Shown one piece after another: positions 11,246-20,892 of a DNA stretch of 64,000 bases. Made by a program: the position numbers and the translations under genes. Numbering within the stretch: the stretch's first letter is position 1; the number at the start of each line of letters is the position of its first letter. The DNA comes from an uncultured Halieaceae bacterium (GTDB taxonomy: Bacteria > Pseudomonadota > Gammaproteobacteria > Pseudomonadales > Halieaceae), in contig CAJXNM010000007.1 of NCBI GenBank assembly GCA_913057135.1, positions 16,202 to 80,201 of the forward strand, written 5' to 3'. The notes under the pieces were generated by a model. That model did no database searches and was not told the DNA's origin. It was given only the letters and a program-made list of their open reading frames with translations.

Positions 11246-13195
11246 CAGCAGACGTCGCTCAAGCCACAGGGGTACGATGCCCGCAAGGAGAGCACCCCAG
11301 AGCCACCATGGGTTAATGGGGGCAAACTCATCCCCCTTGCGCTGCTGACTAATGGACTGGGAACGCTGTATTGCTTCCCTGGTTGCCCGCTGTCGACGGG
11401 CGAAACGATCTGGCTGATGCTCATCGCCTCCCCACACCCGTACATTAAGCTGCTCGATAGCACTGCCCTCGCCATCGAGCAGGGTAAGCGCATGCCAACC
11501 ACTCTCGGCGGTCCACAAAAAACCACAGGCGACGCTGCCGCCAGTGGTGGGTGCTATCAATGGTACGGGAGCCGATGGCACAGAGGATGATGACGACGTC
11601 GATGACAGTGATAAGGCCGCAAAGTTGACGCTCAATGGCTGCTGTTTCGGGTTATCGGCGCAAATCTGCAGGCGCTCAAAAGGTCGTAGATCGGTCGGTG
11701 TGCTTAAGGGCTGTAAACGAGCGGTCACTGATGGCCGCGCCACCGTCGCCAATAGGTTTGACCAATAGCGACTGAAGGCGGTTTCGGCACCCGATGTAGC
11801 CCAGCGGAAGCGATCGCGCAGCCGACTAACCGCAACCCGGCCCAAACCCTGTTGTCGCCAGGCTTCCAGTACCTCACCACGGTCATCGATGGTAAGGGTT
11901 TGCGCGCCGCCTGTTAATGTCATGGACCACGGTGACACGGGAACCGGGGGGAGCGGCGTGGAGGTAACGAGCTGACCACGCTGTAAAGGTGAGCGCTCAA
12001 TGGCTGCATTATCGGGACTCTTTATATCGGGACTCTTTATATCGGGGCTCTCTGCATCGGGGCTCTCTACATCGGGGCTCAGCGCAACACCAAAAACATC
12101 CCCAATGCTTGGGTCATTCACCATGGCCTGACCCAATGCGGCGTCCATGAGCACAAGTAAGCCCAACCCCTCGGACACTGCCGTCAATAAACTCGAGCGA
12201 TCGGCACTGCCCAAGGCCAGCCACTGTCGACCATCGAGTACCATCATATCGACGGTGGCCAACAACGATGGGGCCAACGAAATAGCAATATCCCCCGACA
12301 GATTGATGCGCTGGCTTAAAAAACGATCGCGACTTATCTGCGTGCGTACCAGCAACTGCGCACCCGTATCGGTGGCCCAACGGCTTAATTGCTGGGTGTC
12401 GAAGGATGGTGCCGACTGCCAGATCATGATCCTCGGTGGCTCTGATGCCCTCACAAAACTCGCAATAGGTTCGCTGTTAAGAAGTACGTCATCCTTTAAT
12501 ACCTGCACAGCGTACTCGACGGGACCCACCACCGGTGGCAGTGCTTGCAAAGAAAAGCGCTCACCGGGAAGCACGGTTTGAGTATCGACACTGCGACCCG
12601 ACACATCGATTAAGGACAGGTTTAAAGGGCTTTGGCCGCCATCCCATCGCAGAAGACCGCTAACCCGAAGCTCATCACCCACGGTGAGAACCGTTGGCCA
12701 CTCAAGGTCTGTTAATCCATGGAGCTCGGGTGGCGTCCACTGTAGGGTGAGATCACTCGGCAGGGTTGCCCAGTCGGCCGCTGATAATCCGTGCCCCACC
12801 AGTTGTACTTGGCTCGTACCCGGTTGTCGCAGCAGCATTTGGCCCGGTGTGTGTAACAGCGGCAGCGTCTCTGCCGCTTCCAGCGAAACACCCGCCAAGC
12901 GATAGCCTGTGTTGTCTGCGGGTAAATCGGTCGCGCCTTCGGTGATCAATGTCACCGACCCGACATGGGGATCGGGCAACTGAGGCGGCGCAATCAACAG
13001 CAGCACCACACCGGTTACCCAGGTATTGAGCCCCAACACCCACCAGCGCCGCCAGACACTGCAGTGGCGTCGCCGGGACCATGCCATAGCCATCACCAGC
13101 AGTTGACCCAACACCCATATCACCGAGGCCGCAAGGGCTACAGTGGACAATGACCAGTGCACAGTACCGAAGGACAGTGACACCACAGGGGTCAT
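11213..13195 (-). CDS. Large membrane protein of MoxR/DUF58 cluster (putative glutamine amidotransferase-like/BatA-associated)
   Basis: N-terminal TM pair, long extracytoplasmic region, C-terminal TM; ESPD-repeat; collinear with the MoxR cluster. Confidence 0.55.
   Translation of the reverse strand: MTPVVSLSFGTVHWSLSTVALAASVIWVLGQLLVMAMAWSRRRHCSVWRRWWVLGLNTWVTGVVLLLIAPPQLPDPHVGSVTLITEGATDLPADNTGYRLAGVSLEAAETLPLLHTPGQMLLRQPGTSQVQLVGHGLSAADWATLPSDLTLQWTPPELHGLTDLEWPTVLTVGDELRVSGLLRWDGGQSPLNLSLIDVSGRSVDTQTVLPGERFSLQALPPVVGPVEYAVQVLKDDVLLNSEPIASFVRASEPPRIMIWQSAPSFDTQQLSRWATDTGAQLLVRTQISRDRFLSQRINLSGDIAISLAPSLLATVDMMVLDGRQWLALGSADRSSLLTAVSEGLGLLVLMDAALGQAMVNDPSIGDVFGVALSPDVESPDAESPDIKSPDIKSPDNAAIERSPLQRGQLVTSTPLPPVPVSPWSMTLTGGAQTLTIDDRGEVLEAWRQQGLGRVAVSRLRDRFRWATSGAETAFSRYWSNLLATVARPSVTARLQPLSTPTDLRPFERLQICADNPKQQPLSVNFAALSLSSTSSSSSVPSAPVPLIAPTTGGSVACGFLWTAESGWHALTLLDGEGSAIEQLNVRVWGGDEHQPDRFARRQRATREAIQRSQSISQQRKGDEFAPINPWWLWGALLAGIVPLWLERRLLSGRQSDANVS
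12011..12085 (-). repeat. 15-bp in-frame tandem repeat (5 units)
   Basis: atcgggactctttat x2, atcggggctctctgc, atcggggctctctac, atcggggctcagcgc; encodes (D/E)SPD(I/A/V) units. Confidence 0.95.
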
Positions 13196-15585
13196 TACTT
13201 CGCCCCCTGTCGCAGTTGCTGCAACCGCGCCTGATAACGCTCGGCGAGGCTGTTGGGCTGTGACCTAAGGGCTTGTCCGGCAGGAACCACCAGCGGAGGC
13301 AATGCGGACCACAGGGTCTGCTGTAATACCTGCCGACAATCACTGCAGTCGCCGAAATCCATGCGACCCCGCCGAACTAACTGGGTGAGCAATGCCGCTG
13401 CGCGAATAAAACCCGGGCGCGCCTCTGCCTCGTCGGTGAGCACCGCAGTAGCAGATTCCAACAGCGCCAACTCCGAGGTTGAAAAAACCCGATTATCAGG
13501 CGTCGACAGGAGCCAACGATACGTATTTGCCAGCACCGCCTTGGTGTTGCTATCGGGGGTTGCCTGCTGGGCACGTACTTTCGATTGCACATCGGTGAGG
13601 TCACCGGTGAGCCGTCGATCTTCACTGATGGGCGGTGGCTCGAAGCCTAAGCGCTGGGTGTAAATACGCTGAGCCTTGCGTGCCAAATCGAAATAGCGCA
13701 GGGCCTCGCGCTCGAAAGGTAATGCGGTTTGTGGATCACCCAGGCGAAGATGTAACTCAGCGTCCCACATATTGGCCAGTGCGCGTTTCATCAATCCCAC
13801 GGGACTTTGTCGACTAATAGGCCCAATATCCGCAGCACCGTGGTCGTGGCCAAATCGAGCCATGAGCGCCTCGCCCTTGGCAAATAAACCGTCATCGCCG
13901 GCGCTAGTGCCCACCCCGTGATCATGGCCATCATCGGCTCCATGATCGTGTCCGTCATGGTCATCGTGATCGCCACTGGGGTTACCGTCATTATTTGAGC
14001 CACTAGCGGTAACGGGGCCATCAATCAGTCCCTGGGGCGCTTCGCTCTCACCAAACTCATCGCCCACATATTGGCCATAACGCTCCTTCAGCGCCCCCTG
14101 ATCAACCCCCAAAGCGCGTGAGGTTGCAACAAATACCTGGGGACTGAGATTCGGTTTGTCCGCTAACAGTTGCTCGGTCTCGATAATGATCTGGCGCTGA
14201 CTCTTAAAATATTCGGGCATCACAGAAATCGCCAATCCGTCTTCACCGACGATCTCCGGTATCTCGTCCAACCAGCGCACAACGACGGTGTCCGAGCGAC
14301 TCGTGTGTGGCTCTTCAGGATGGTTGTCGTAAGCGCGGGTGAAAAGATACAGCTCGTCGCCGGGGGTCATACCCAGATCGCGCAGGTCCCAGTGCTGCTC
14401 GTAAAGGACGCCCTCATCGATGGCTCGACTGTGCTCGAATACAAAGCGGGCATCACGAAATTTCACCCCTTCCCCCGAGCCCTTAGCGATGGATGCCCTT
14501 ATCTCAACCTCGGTGACGCCATAGTCATCGGCGATGGTGACAGCGTAATCAAATAGAGGTTCAGCATTCTTAGCAAACTCAACCCGCGTGTTGCTGGGGG
14601 TTACCACGCGGATCCTCGGTGGTTGATCTAAAGTCACCCTGATACTGTGAACGGTAGGGCTGTAGTCGTCGTTACCCGATCCAACGCTGGGCGCCAAGTA
14701 ATACAAAGACGTGGCATCGACACTTGCAACAGCCGACGCGCCCGCTTCACTGTTTGCATTATGGCCAGCCATACTGGCACCGGCGTCTTGCTTGTTTGCT
14801 GCTTGCTGCAGCTTGAACCGGCGATCGCGTCGAGCTGCATCGCTAAGTACCAACTGCCAGTTGCTGAGCTGATCGCCACGGTAGAACCAACGCAAGGTGG
14901 CGCCCTCGGGCACGGTGACATCGGCCTCGGTAACCGTGAAAGCGGGCAAGTGAGTATAGACGGGAGGCTCAACGTGGATACGCAATAACGATGGGCTGGC
15001 CAAGGCCTGGTCCTGAGCGACGGGTTTATCTAGGGCAGCCAAAACACCGTCTGAGGGTTTAGAGTCTAAGGCCAACAGCGCATAAGTCCCTGCCAATACC
15101 AGCCCGACAGCAAGAACACCCAGGGGCTCGCGTACGTTAACAGGTGGTAGCCACCCCTGAGATGATTGCTCGAGTTCGTCCCATATCGCTGCCACACGTC
15201 TGCGCTGAAGGCGCTGCAGTGTTGTGAGGGATGACTCCGGCAGCAACCACAGGCCGGCGCTCTCTTCCAGGGCGGGTATCCGTCGATTCAGATACTGGGC
15301 AAAGGTGGCCGTGGTCCAGCGCAGGGGACGATAGCGAATAGCGTGAAACCCCAAGGTGAGAAGCACTGAGCCGAGACCCAGTATCGGCATGGGATGACCC
15401 ATCACCTGAGTACTAAGGGCCAGCACTACCAAGCCCACACTCAAGCTACCCAGGGCTGCCTGAACCCATAGGCGTTTTTTGAGCTGGGCGAGCAGCGACG
15501 CCAGCGACACCGGTTGATGGTAGCGGTTATGGGCTGAATCATTCCCCATAAGCACAGGATTAGGCGAGGTGTTGTTGAGGCTCAT
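13195..15585 (-). CDS. DUF4175-like large membrane protein with His/Asp-rich loop
   Basis: 796 aa, N-terminal TM segments, beta-rich extracytoplasmic domain; GDHDDHDGHDHGADDGHDHG; overlaps neighbour. Confidence 0.6.
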   Translation of the reverse strand: MSLNNTSPNPVLMGNDSAHNRYHQPVSLASLLAQLKKRLWVQAALGSLSVGLVVLALSTQVMGHPMPILGLGSVLLTLGFHAIRYRPLRWTTATFAQYLNRRIPALEESAGLWLLPESSLTTLQRLQRRRVAAIWDELEQSSQGWLPPVNVREPLGVLAVGLVLAGTYALLALDSKPSDGVLAALDKPVAQDQALASPSLLRIHVEPPVYTHLPAFTVTEADVTVPEGATLRWFYRGDQLSNWQLVLSDAARRDRRFKLQQAANKQDAGASMAGHNANSEAGASAVASVDATSLYYLAPSVGSGNDDYSPTVHSIRVTLDQPPRIRVVTPSNTRVEFAKNAEPLFDYAVTIADDYGVTEVEIRASIAKGSGEGVKFRDARFVFEHSRAIDEGVLYEQHWDLRDLGMTPGDELYLFTRAYDNHPEEPHTSRSDTVVVRWLDEIPEIVGEDGLAISVMPEYFKSQRQIIIETEQLLADKPNLSPQVFVATSRALGVDQGALKERYGQYVGDEFGESEAPQGLIDGPVTASGSNNDGNPSGDHDDHDGHDHGADDGHDHGVGTSAGDDGLFAKGEALMARFGHDHGAADIGPISRQSPVGLMKRALANMWDAELHLRLGDPQTALPFEREALRYFDLARKAQRIYTQRLGFEPPPISEDRRLTGDLTDVQSKVRAQQATPDSNTKAVLANTYRWLLSTPDNRVFSTSELALLESATAVLTDEAEARPGFIRAAALLTQLVRRGRMDFGDCSDCRQVLQQTLWSALPPLVVPAGQALRSQPNSLAERYQARLQQLRQGAK

Positions 15586-16763
15586 TGCCGCTTACCACCC
15601 GAGTACCACTCACTCCACAACCGCTCGATTAGCAGCAGTAGTGCCACTAACAGAGCCAACCAAGGTGTCATGGGTTGCGCTGGGGGCGACAGTGCCGGCG
15701 GCGACAGTGCCAACACCCTTTCAGGGGCAACGGGTGCCTGCATAAAGCCCCTCTGCCACTCTTGCGCCCCTAACAACCAAAATAACAAGCGATCGGGAAA
15801 GTCAGAGTCAGCGAGGCTCTGTCGATCAAGTGCGATAATCCTTGGCCGTTCAGGGGCCGCCGTGGCGTCGGCTGGATTGAGTAGCGTGCTCGGTAACCGG
15901 TCTGTGATTACTACGTCGGCGTTGCTATCGGCGATTGGCACCCCAATACCCACAACAACACGGCGATGGGGGGGTTGCTCGGCCATCTGCGCTGTTGTCA
16001 ACGCCGGTGTGTCAGTAACTGGGTCAACCGCATCGGTGGCAGCATCAGTGCCAACCGCCACCGGTTGCAGGGTTGTCCGAATACTGACCCCGCGCAACTC
16101 ATCGATGAGTAACAGGGCTGCCTCAAAGGCATAGGCATCATTGGCCCGTTGCGGGTGGTAGAACACAGCCACGTCGATCACAGGCTGTGCAGTGCTTTCG
16201 GTTGTAGCTGATAGCCAGTGCCAGCTAATGGCCTCGCCCAGAGGACACAATTTGGGGGGCAACTGCCCTGCCCTGTTAACCCCATAGACCGTTAAGGTAT
16301 CGGGGTGGCGCTGCTCAGCAGTTCGCTCGAGCAATAAACTGCACACATCGCTGCTTGGCTCTGGCATGGGTGCATCAGCGCGGGTCACCTCGGGAAAGCC
16401 CGGCACCAAAAAAAACACCCTATCTTGCGCCGCCAACAAATCGTTCTTGGTGTCCTCGTCGGCCAGTTGCCACCAGCTAGGTGTCACATACGCCACGGCA
16501 CCCGATAAGACACCCGTGTAAGTGAGTGTCAGACCCGCCAATAGTAAACCCAGCAGACTTAGCACTAGCAAGCGTAAAGCTAGTAAACCGGGCTGATACA
16601 AGCGCAGGGCGAGCAGTCGCTGGCGCCGTGGTTGACGATAGAGTGCAATATTGCCCACCCACACCCGCTGACCCCGGTGACGATTCAAGAGATGAATCGC
16701 CAGGGGCAAGGCCAAGGCACCCAACGCAAGCAGCGCCCAAGGATTCACTAAACCCCAACTCAT
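15582..16763 (-). CDS. BatA-type membrane protein
   Basis: MSWGLVNPWALLALGALALPLAIHLLNRHRGQRVWVGN is characteristic of the BatA N-terminal TM domain. Confidence 0.85.
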   Translation of the reverse strand: MSWGLVNPWALLALGALALPLAIHLLNRHRGQRVWVGNIALYRQPRRQRLLALRLYQPGLLALRLLVLSLLGLLLAGLTLTYTGVLSGAVAYVTPSWWQLADEDTKNDLLAAQDRVFFLVPGFPEVTRADAPMPEPSSDVCSLLLERTAEQRHPDTLTVYGVNRAGQLPPKLCPLGEAISWHWLSATTESTAQPVIDVAVFYHPQRANDAYAFEAALLLIDELRGVSIRTTLQPVAVGTDAATDAVDPVTDTPALTTAQMAEQPPHRRVVVGIGVPIADSNADVVITDRLPSTLLNPADATAAPERPRIIALDRQSLADSDFPDRLLFWLLGAQEWQRGFMQAPVAPERVLALSPPALSPPAQPMTPWLALLVALLLLIERLWSEWYSGGKRQ

Positions 16764-17659
16764 GGACCGCCAATGCTCCTTTGGCGCGAGCGCAACACCG
16801 AGGCCAAGGCCAGCTCTATAGGCTCATCAATATTGATATCGGTTACAGGGATGCCCCGCTGGCGCAGTTGCTGCCGGGTACTTTGTAGCCACGCCTCCCG
16901 CTGCGCCAGGTAGTGAGCACGTGCCGCCCGGCTACTTACCAATACCTGTTCACCGGTCTCTAAATCTTGAAATCGTACCGCGCCCTTGTAGGGAAACTGC
17001 AACTCATCGGCACAGGCTAACCGCAGGGCAGTCACATCATTGTGGCGAGTGGCACTGCGTCGCAGTAATTGCCGCTGCTCCTCGGCGTGCTCATACAAAT
17101 CGGTGACCACCAGCGTAAGCCCCGCCCTCTGCACACGGGATAGCTGCGTACTAAAGCGCTCAGGGGATGGGAATACACCCGATGCGGCAACCCCCTCGAG
17201 GGCGTGCAGAATACGATGCCATTGCTTGATACCCGTTGCGGGCGGAATAACACAAGGTGCGCTGTCATTGATGATCCACAAACCCACGTTGTCGTCTTGC
17301 ATTTGCGCAACATAGGCCAGGGTCGCCACGACGTAACGACCAAAATCAAACTTCGTTAGCGTGCCCTGTGAGCTACGCATCGCCATGGATTGACTGGCAT
17401 CGAGCACGAGCCACAGGGTTGTTTGACTGTCCCGTTCGGCTTCGCGCACAAAGTACCGGTCACTGCGGGCGTATAAGCGCCAATCGATTCGCCCCACCGG
17501 ATCGCCGGGCTCGTAACTGCGATACTGGCTAAATTCGATGCCGACACCGCGATGAACACTGTGCTGAATACCCTGCAAATAACCGGTGGCCACCGAGCGA
17601 GCCAGCAGTGCCATGTCACTGACACTGGCGATAGCTCGTGGACTGACAAACTGCACCAT
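16760..17659 (-). CDS. DUF58 domain-containing protein
   Basis: GIEFSQYRSYEPGDPVGRIDWRLYARSDRYFVREAE motif of DUF58. Confidence 0.93.
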   Translation of the reverse strand: MVQFVSPRAIASVSDMALLARSVATGYLQGIQHSVHRGVGIEFSQYRSYEPGDPVGRIDWRLYARSDRYFVREAERDSQTTLWLVLDASQSMAMRSSQGTLTKFDFGRYVVATLAYVAQMQDDNVGLWIINDSAPCVIPPATGIKQWHRILHALEGVAASGVFPSPERFSTQLSRVQRAGLTLVVTDLYEHAEEQRQLLRRSATRHNDVTALRLACADELQFPYKGAVRFQDLETGEQVLVSSRAARAHYLAQREAWLQSTRQQLRQRGIPVTDINIDEPIELALASVLRSRQRSIGGP

Positions 17660-17674
17660 GGCTGATGCGCGTCG

Positions 17675-18685
17675 TTATGACAGCGAAGGTGTGGCGACGG
17701 ACAAGCTGGCAAGCAAACCAGCCACAATATCGTCACTGCTAATACCGTCGGCTTCAGCTTCAAAATTCAGCAAAATGCGGTGACGTAATGCCGGCGCCGC
17801 AATCGCCTGAATATCATCAAGGGTGACCGCAAAGCGACCGTTTAATAACGCCAGGGCTTTCGCGCACAGAATAACCGCTTGCCCCGCTCGGGGGCCTGCA
17901 CCCCAACGGACATAGCGTTCAACCTGGGCGTGGCTTCGGTTTTCGGGGCGGGTTGCCCGCACCACATCGGTCACATAGTGCAGCAGTGGGTCGCTGATAT
18001 CGACGTCGCGCACCAGTTGCTGCAGTGCAATGACATCATCGGCGCCCAGTACCGGAGCAACCGATGGGCTGGCACTGCCGGTTGTGCGGCTCAGAATGGC
18101 ACGCTCCTCCTCGGCAGAGGGATAATCCACCCTGACAAAAAGAAGGAAACGGTCTAACTGCGCCTCGGGTAGTGCATAGGTGCCCGCCTGTTCAACCGGG
18201 TTCTGGGTGGCTAATACAAAAAAAGGCGCTGCCAGCTCATAACGCTGTCCACCATAACTGACCGCGCGCTCCTGCATAGCTTCTAGCAGCGCTGCCTGGG
18301 TCTTCGGTGGGGTTCGGTTAATCTCATCGGCCAGCAGTAGCTGGGTAAAAATGGGGCCTTTCTGGAAGGTAAAGATACGCTTACCGGTGCCGTGATCCTC
18401 TTCCAAAATTTCGGTACCGATTAAATCACTGGGCATCAAATCGGGGGTAAATTGCACCCGTTTGAATTCCACCCGCAGGGTCTTGGCCAAGGTGCTGACC
18501 ATTAAGGTTTTGGCCAGGCCTGGCACGCCTTCAAGAATGCAATGACCACCGGCTAACAAGCTCACCAACAACTCTTGCACCACCTGACGCTGCCCCACAA
18601 TAGTGGTGGCAATGGCCTCTTGCACCCCACTTAGCTTCTCGAGCAGTTGGCTAATATCGGTTTCAGATAAGGGTTGATGGGACAT
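17675..18685 (-). CDS. MoxR family AAA ATPase
   Basis: [65 protein letters not shown]. Confidence 0.96.
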   Translation of the reverse strand: MSHQPLSETDISQLLEKLSGVQEAIATTIVGQRQVVQELLVSLLAGGHCILEGVPGLAKTLMVSTLAKTLRVEFKRVQFTPDLMPSDLIGTEILEEDHGTGKRIFTFQKGPIFTQLLLADEINRTPPKTQAALLEAMQERAVSYGGQRYELAAPFFVLATQNPVEQAGTYALPEAQLDRFLLFVRVDYPSAEEERAILSRTTGSASPSVAPVLGADDVIALQQLVRDVDISDPLLHYVTDVVRATRPENRSHAQVERYVRWGAGPRAGQAVILCAKALALLNGRFAVTLDDIQAIAAPALRHRILLNFEAEADGISSDDIVAGLLASLSVATPSLS

Positions 18686-18695
18686 AACTACCTCG

Positions 18696-19469
18696 TTAGC
18701 GGGTCATGGCGTAAACCACGATATTGACGGCAAAGCGGGTGTTGTCGGTCACCATGAACCGCTTATTACGAAAATCGTAATCCCACTCGCAGCCGTAATC
18801 TTTGTTGCTGTAGAGAACGGCAATACGACCATCGACCACAATGGCTTTCAGGTACTCGTGTACCAAGCCATCACCCCAACCATTCAGTTCTTGACTGGTT
18901 CTAGGGGGTCCGTCGAATTCAAAAAAGCTGCGGTAAATGGGATGATCATCGGGGATAGTCTGAAGGGCATCGGGACCAAAGAGTTCCGCCATCTGAGCCT
19001 CGAAGCTGGTAGCGAACAGACCGTCAATATCGTGATTACAGTCGTCCACCAGCACAAAACCGCCCTGCTGCACGTAGCGCTTAAAGTGATCGCGCTCGGC
19101 ATGGTTGAAGCGCAGAAGCCTACGGCCGGCCAAGTAGCAAAACGGCGCGTTGAGCATTGCCGGGTCGGCGAGTGCCACTACCCGCTCTGTTGGGTCGACC
19201 CGCAAGGTGGTGTACTCAATAAGGGCATTCAACACATTGGATGGCGCCCGCTCATCAACATTCCAATCACCGGACTCGTATTGCAGCCGAGTAAAGTGGA
19301 AATCAAAGTCCCCCGCTGACGCAAGCGCAGGCTCGAGGGTACGCCCCCGAGCCGGTCCAGCCATCGCCGACAATGCCGCCCCTGCCATCAGCAGACGCAA
19401 CAGACCACGCCGCGAGAGCGTGGGCGTGATGGCTGCTGGCTCTAACGACGTCTTGGTGACATCAAAAAT
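18696..19469 (-). CDS. DUF4159 domain protein with Tat signal; AUU start proposed at 19469 (tracked ORF begins at TTG 19400)
   Basis: [37 protein letters not shown]...[15 protein letters not shown] is DUF4159-like; upstream frame gives [24 protein letters not shown] gagga 7 nt before ATT. Confidence 0.7.
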   Translation of the reverse strand: MFDVTKTSLEPAAITPTLSRRGLLRLLMAGAALSAMAGPARGRTLEPALASAGDFDFHFTRLQYESGDWNVDERAPSNVLNALIEYTTLRVDPTERVVALADPAMLNAPFCYLAGRRLLRFNHAERDHFKRYVQQGGFVLVDDCNHDIDGLFATSFEAQMAELFGPDALQTIPDDHPIYRSFFEFDGPPRTSQELNGWGDGLVHEYLKAIVVDGRIAVLYSNKDYGCEWDYDFRNKRFMVTDNTRFAVNIVVYAMTR

Positions 19470-19479
19470 TACAGGGTCC

Positions 19480-20862
19480 TCACACAGCGTCTGACAGACT
19501 CGAGAAGGTGAAATCCCGGATCTTCATGGGCGGTATCAGTGACCCATTGATGCGCTGCGGCACACCCAACTCCTCAATGTTATTCAACATAACAATGGGT
19601 GATTCGTTGAAGCGGAAGTTTTTGATGGGGTATTTGATCTCGCCGTCTTCGATGTAGAACGTACCGTCGCGGGTCAAACCCGTGTAAAGCAGTGTTTGAG
19701 GATCGAGTGATCGGATGTACCACGTACGGGTGACCAGCACACCGCGGCGCGTTCCCGCAATCATGTCTTCTAAACTGGCATCGCCGCCGGCCATGATCAC
19801 CTGCACACCGCCACCGAATAATCCACCCCCCGAGTATGCGGTGGGCACATGGGGTACACCGGTCTTCTGGGCCCAGTAACGGCTATTGGGCAGGGTTTTT
19901 ACCACCCCTTTATCGATCCACACGGTCTTCGATACCGGCACACCGTCGGAGGAAAACGCTGGCGTGGGCACATCGGGGTGTAACGGATCGCTCCAGAGCG
20001 TGACACGCTCATCGAACAGCTTTTCACCAATGCGATTGGTGGGGGCGTCCTCGGCGGGTGTCTCCCCCGGCTTGGGTTTTGCACTTAAAAAACTGCGACC
20101 CTCGTCCGCAGAGCGCTGATCCATAGCGCGAGCCATGTTCTGAATTAGGGTGGCGGACGCTGCGGGCTCGAGAATAACCGTATAGCGGCCGGGCTCCATT
20201 TCCCGGGCATCTACCGAGGCCTTGGCTTTCTTCAGGGCGATAGCGGTAGCAGCCCCTGTGTTCATCTTGCGGGTATCGTTGTAATCCCGCGATGCCCAGC
20301 CGGAGCCGCGACCATCTTCGGTACGCACCGTAATGGTGAAGTCGGTGTTGGTGGCCCGGTGATAGGCAAACATGCCCTTATTATTCGCCATGGCAAAGAA
20401 ACCTTTGCTATCTCGCAAAAAGCCCGCGGCGACGGTTTTGGCTTCCCGTGATGGCGCAATGCTGGCCTCGGCCATGGCAGCCCGATCGGCGGGGGTCACT
20501 GCCGCGGTGCTATCGACCCAGGCATTGACCGAGTCGTAGCTAGCGGGCCCCATCAGTGGCATGTACTCGGGGTTCTCTGGTGCCAAGCGCGCCAGTTCCT
20601 CAGAGCGGCGCACGACCTTTTCTAGGGAGGCATCGTCAAACTCGTTGATGGTGGCAGTACCGGTGCGCTTACCAAAGGACGACTGCACTGCCAGGGTAAC
20701 GTCGCTCACTTCCCCTGCGGTCGAAACCGTGTTTCGGGCGTAGCGGATATTGCCCTCAACCGAGCCCTCTAGTCCGCATTCACACTCGTCAGCCTTGGAG
20801 TAAGCCAAGACCTTTTTCAGTAGCGCTTTGGCTTCCTGTTCAGTAAAGATGGTCATGATCAA
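19480..20862 (-). CDS. TldD/PmbA family protein (PmbA/TldE-like)
   Basis: Typical architecture: ECECGLEGSVEGNIRYARN, GRYTVILEPAASATLIQNMARA, TGLTRDGTFYIEDGEI. Confidence 0.88.
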   Translation of the reverse strand: MIMTIFTEQEAKALLKKVLAYSKADECECGLEGSVEGNIRYARNTVSTAGEVSDVTLAVQSSFGKRTGTATINEFDDASLEKVVRRSEELARLAPENPEYMPLMGPASYDSVNAWVDSTAAVTPADRAAMAEASIAPSREAKTVAAGFLRDSKGFFAMANNKGMFAYHRATNTDFTITVRTEDGRGSGWASRDYNDTRKMNTGAATAIALKKAKASVDAREMEPGRYTVILEPAASATLIQNMARAMDQRSADEGRSFLSAKPKPGETPAEDAPTNRIGEKLFDERVTLWSDPLHPDVPTPAFSSDGVPVSKTVWIDKGVVKTLPNSRYWAQKTGVPHVPTAYSGGGLFGGGVQVIMAGGDASLEDMIAGTRRGVLVTRTWYIRSLDPQTLLYTGLTRDGTFYIEDGEIKYPIKNFRFNESPIVMLNNIEELGVPQRINGSLIPPMKIRDFTFSSLSDAV

Positions 20863-20892
20863 TCCTCAAAAATTAGGCGGGTTGCGACCCGG

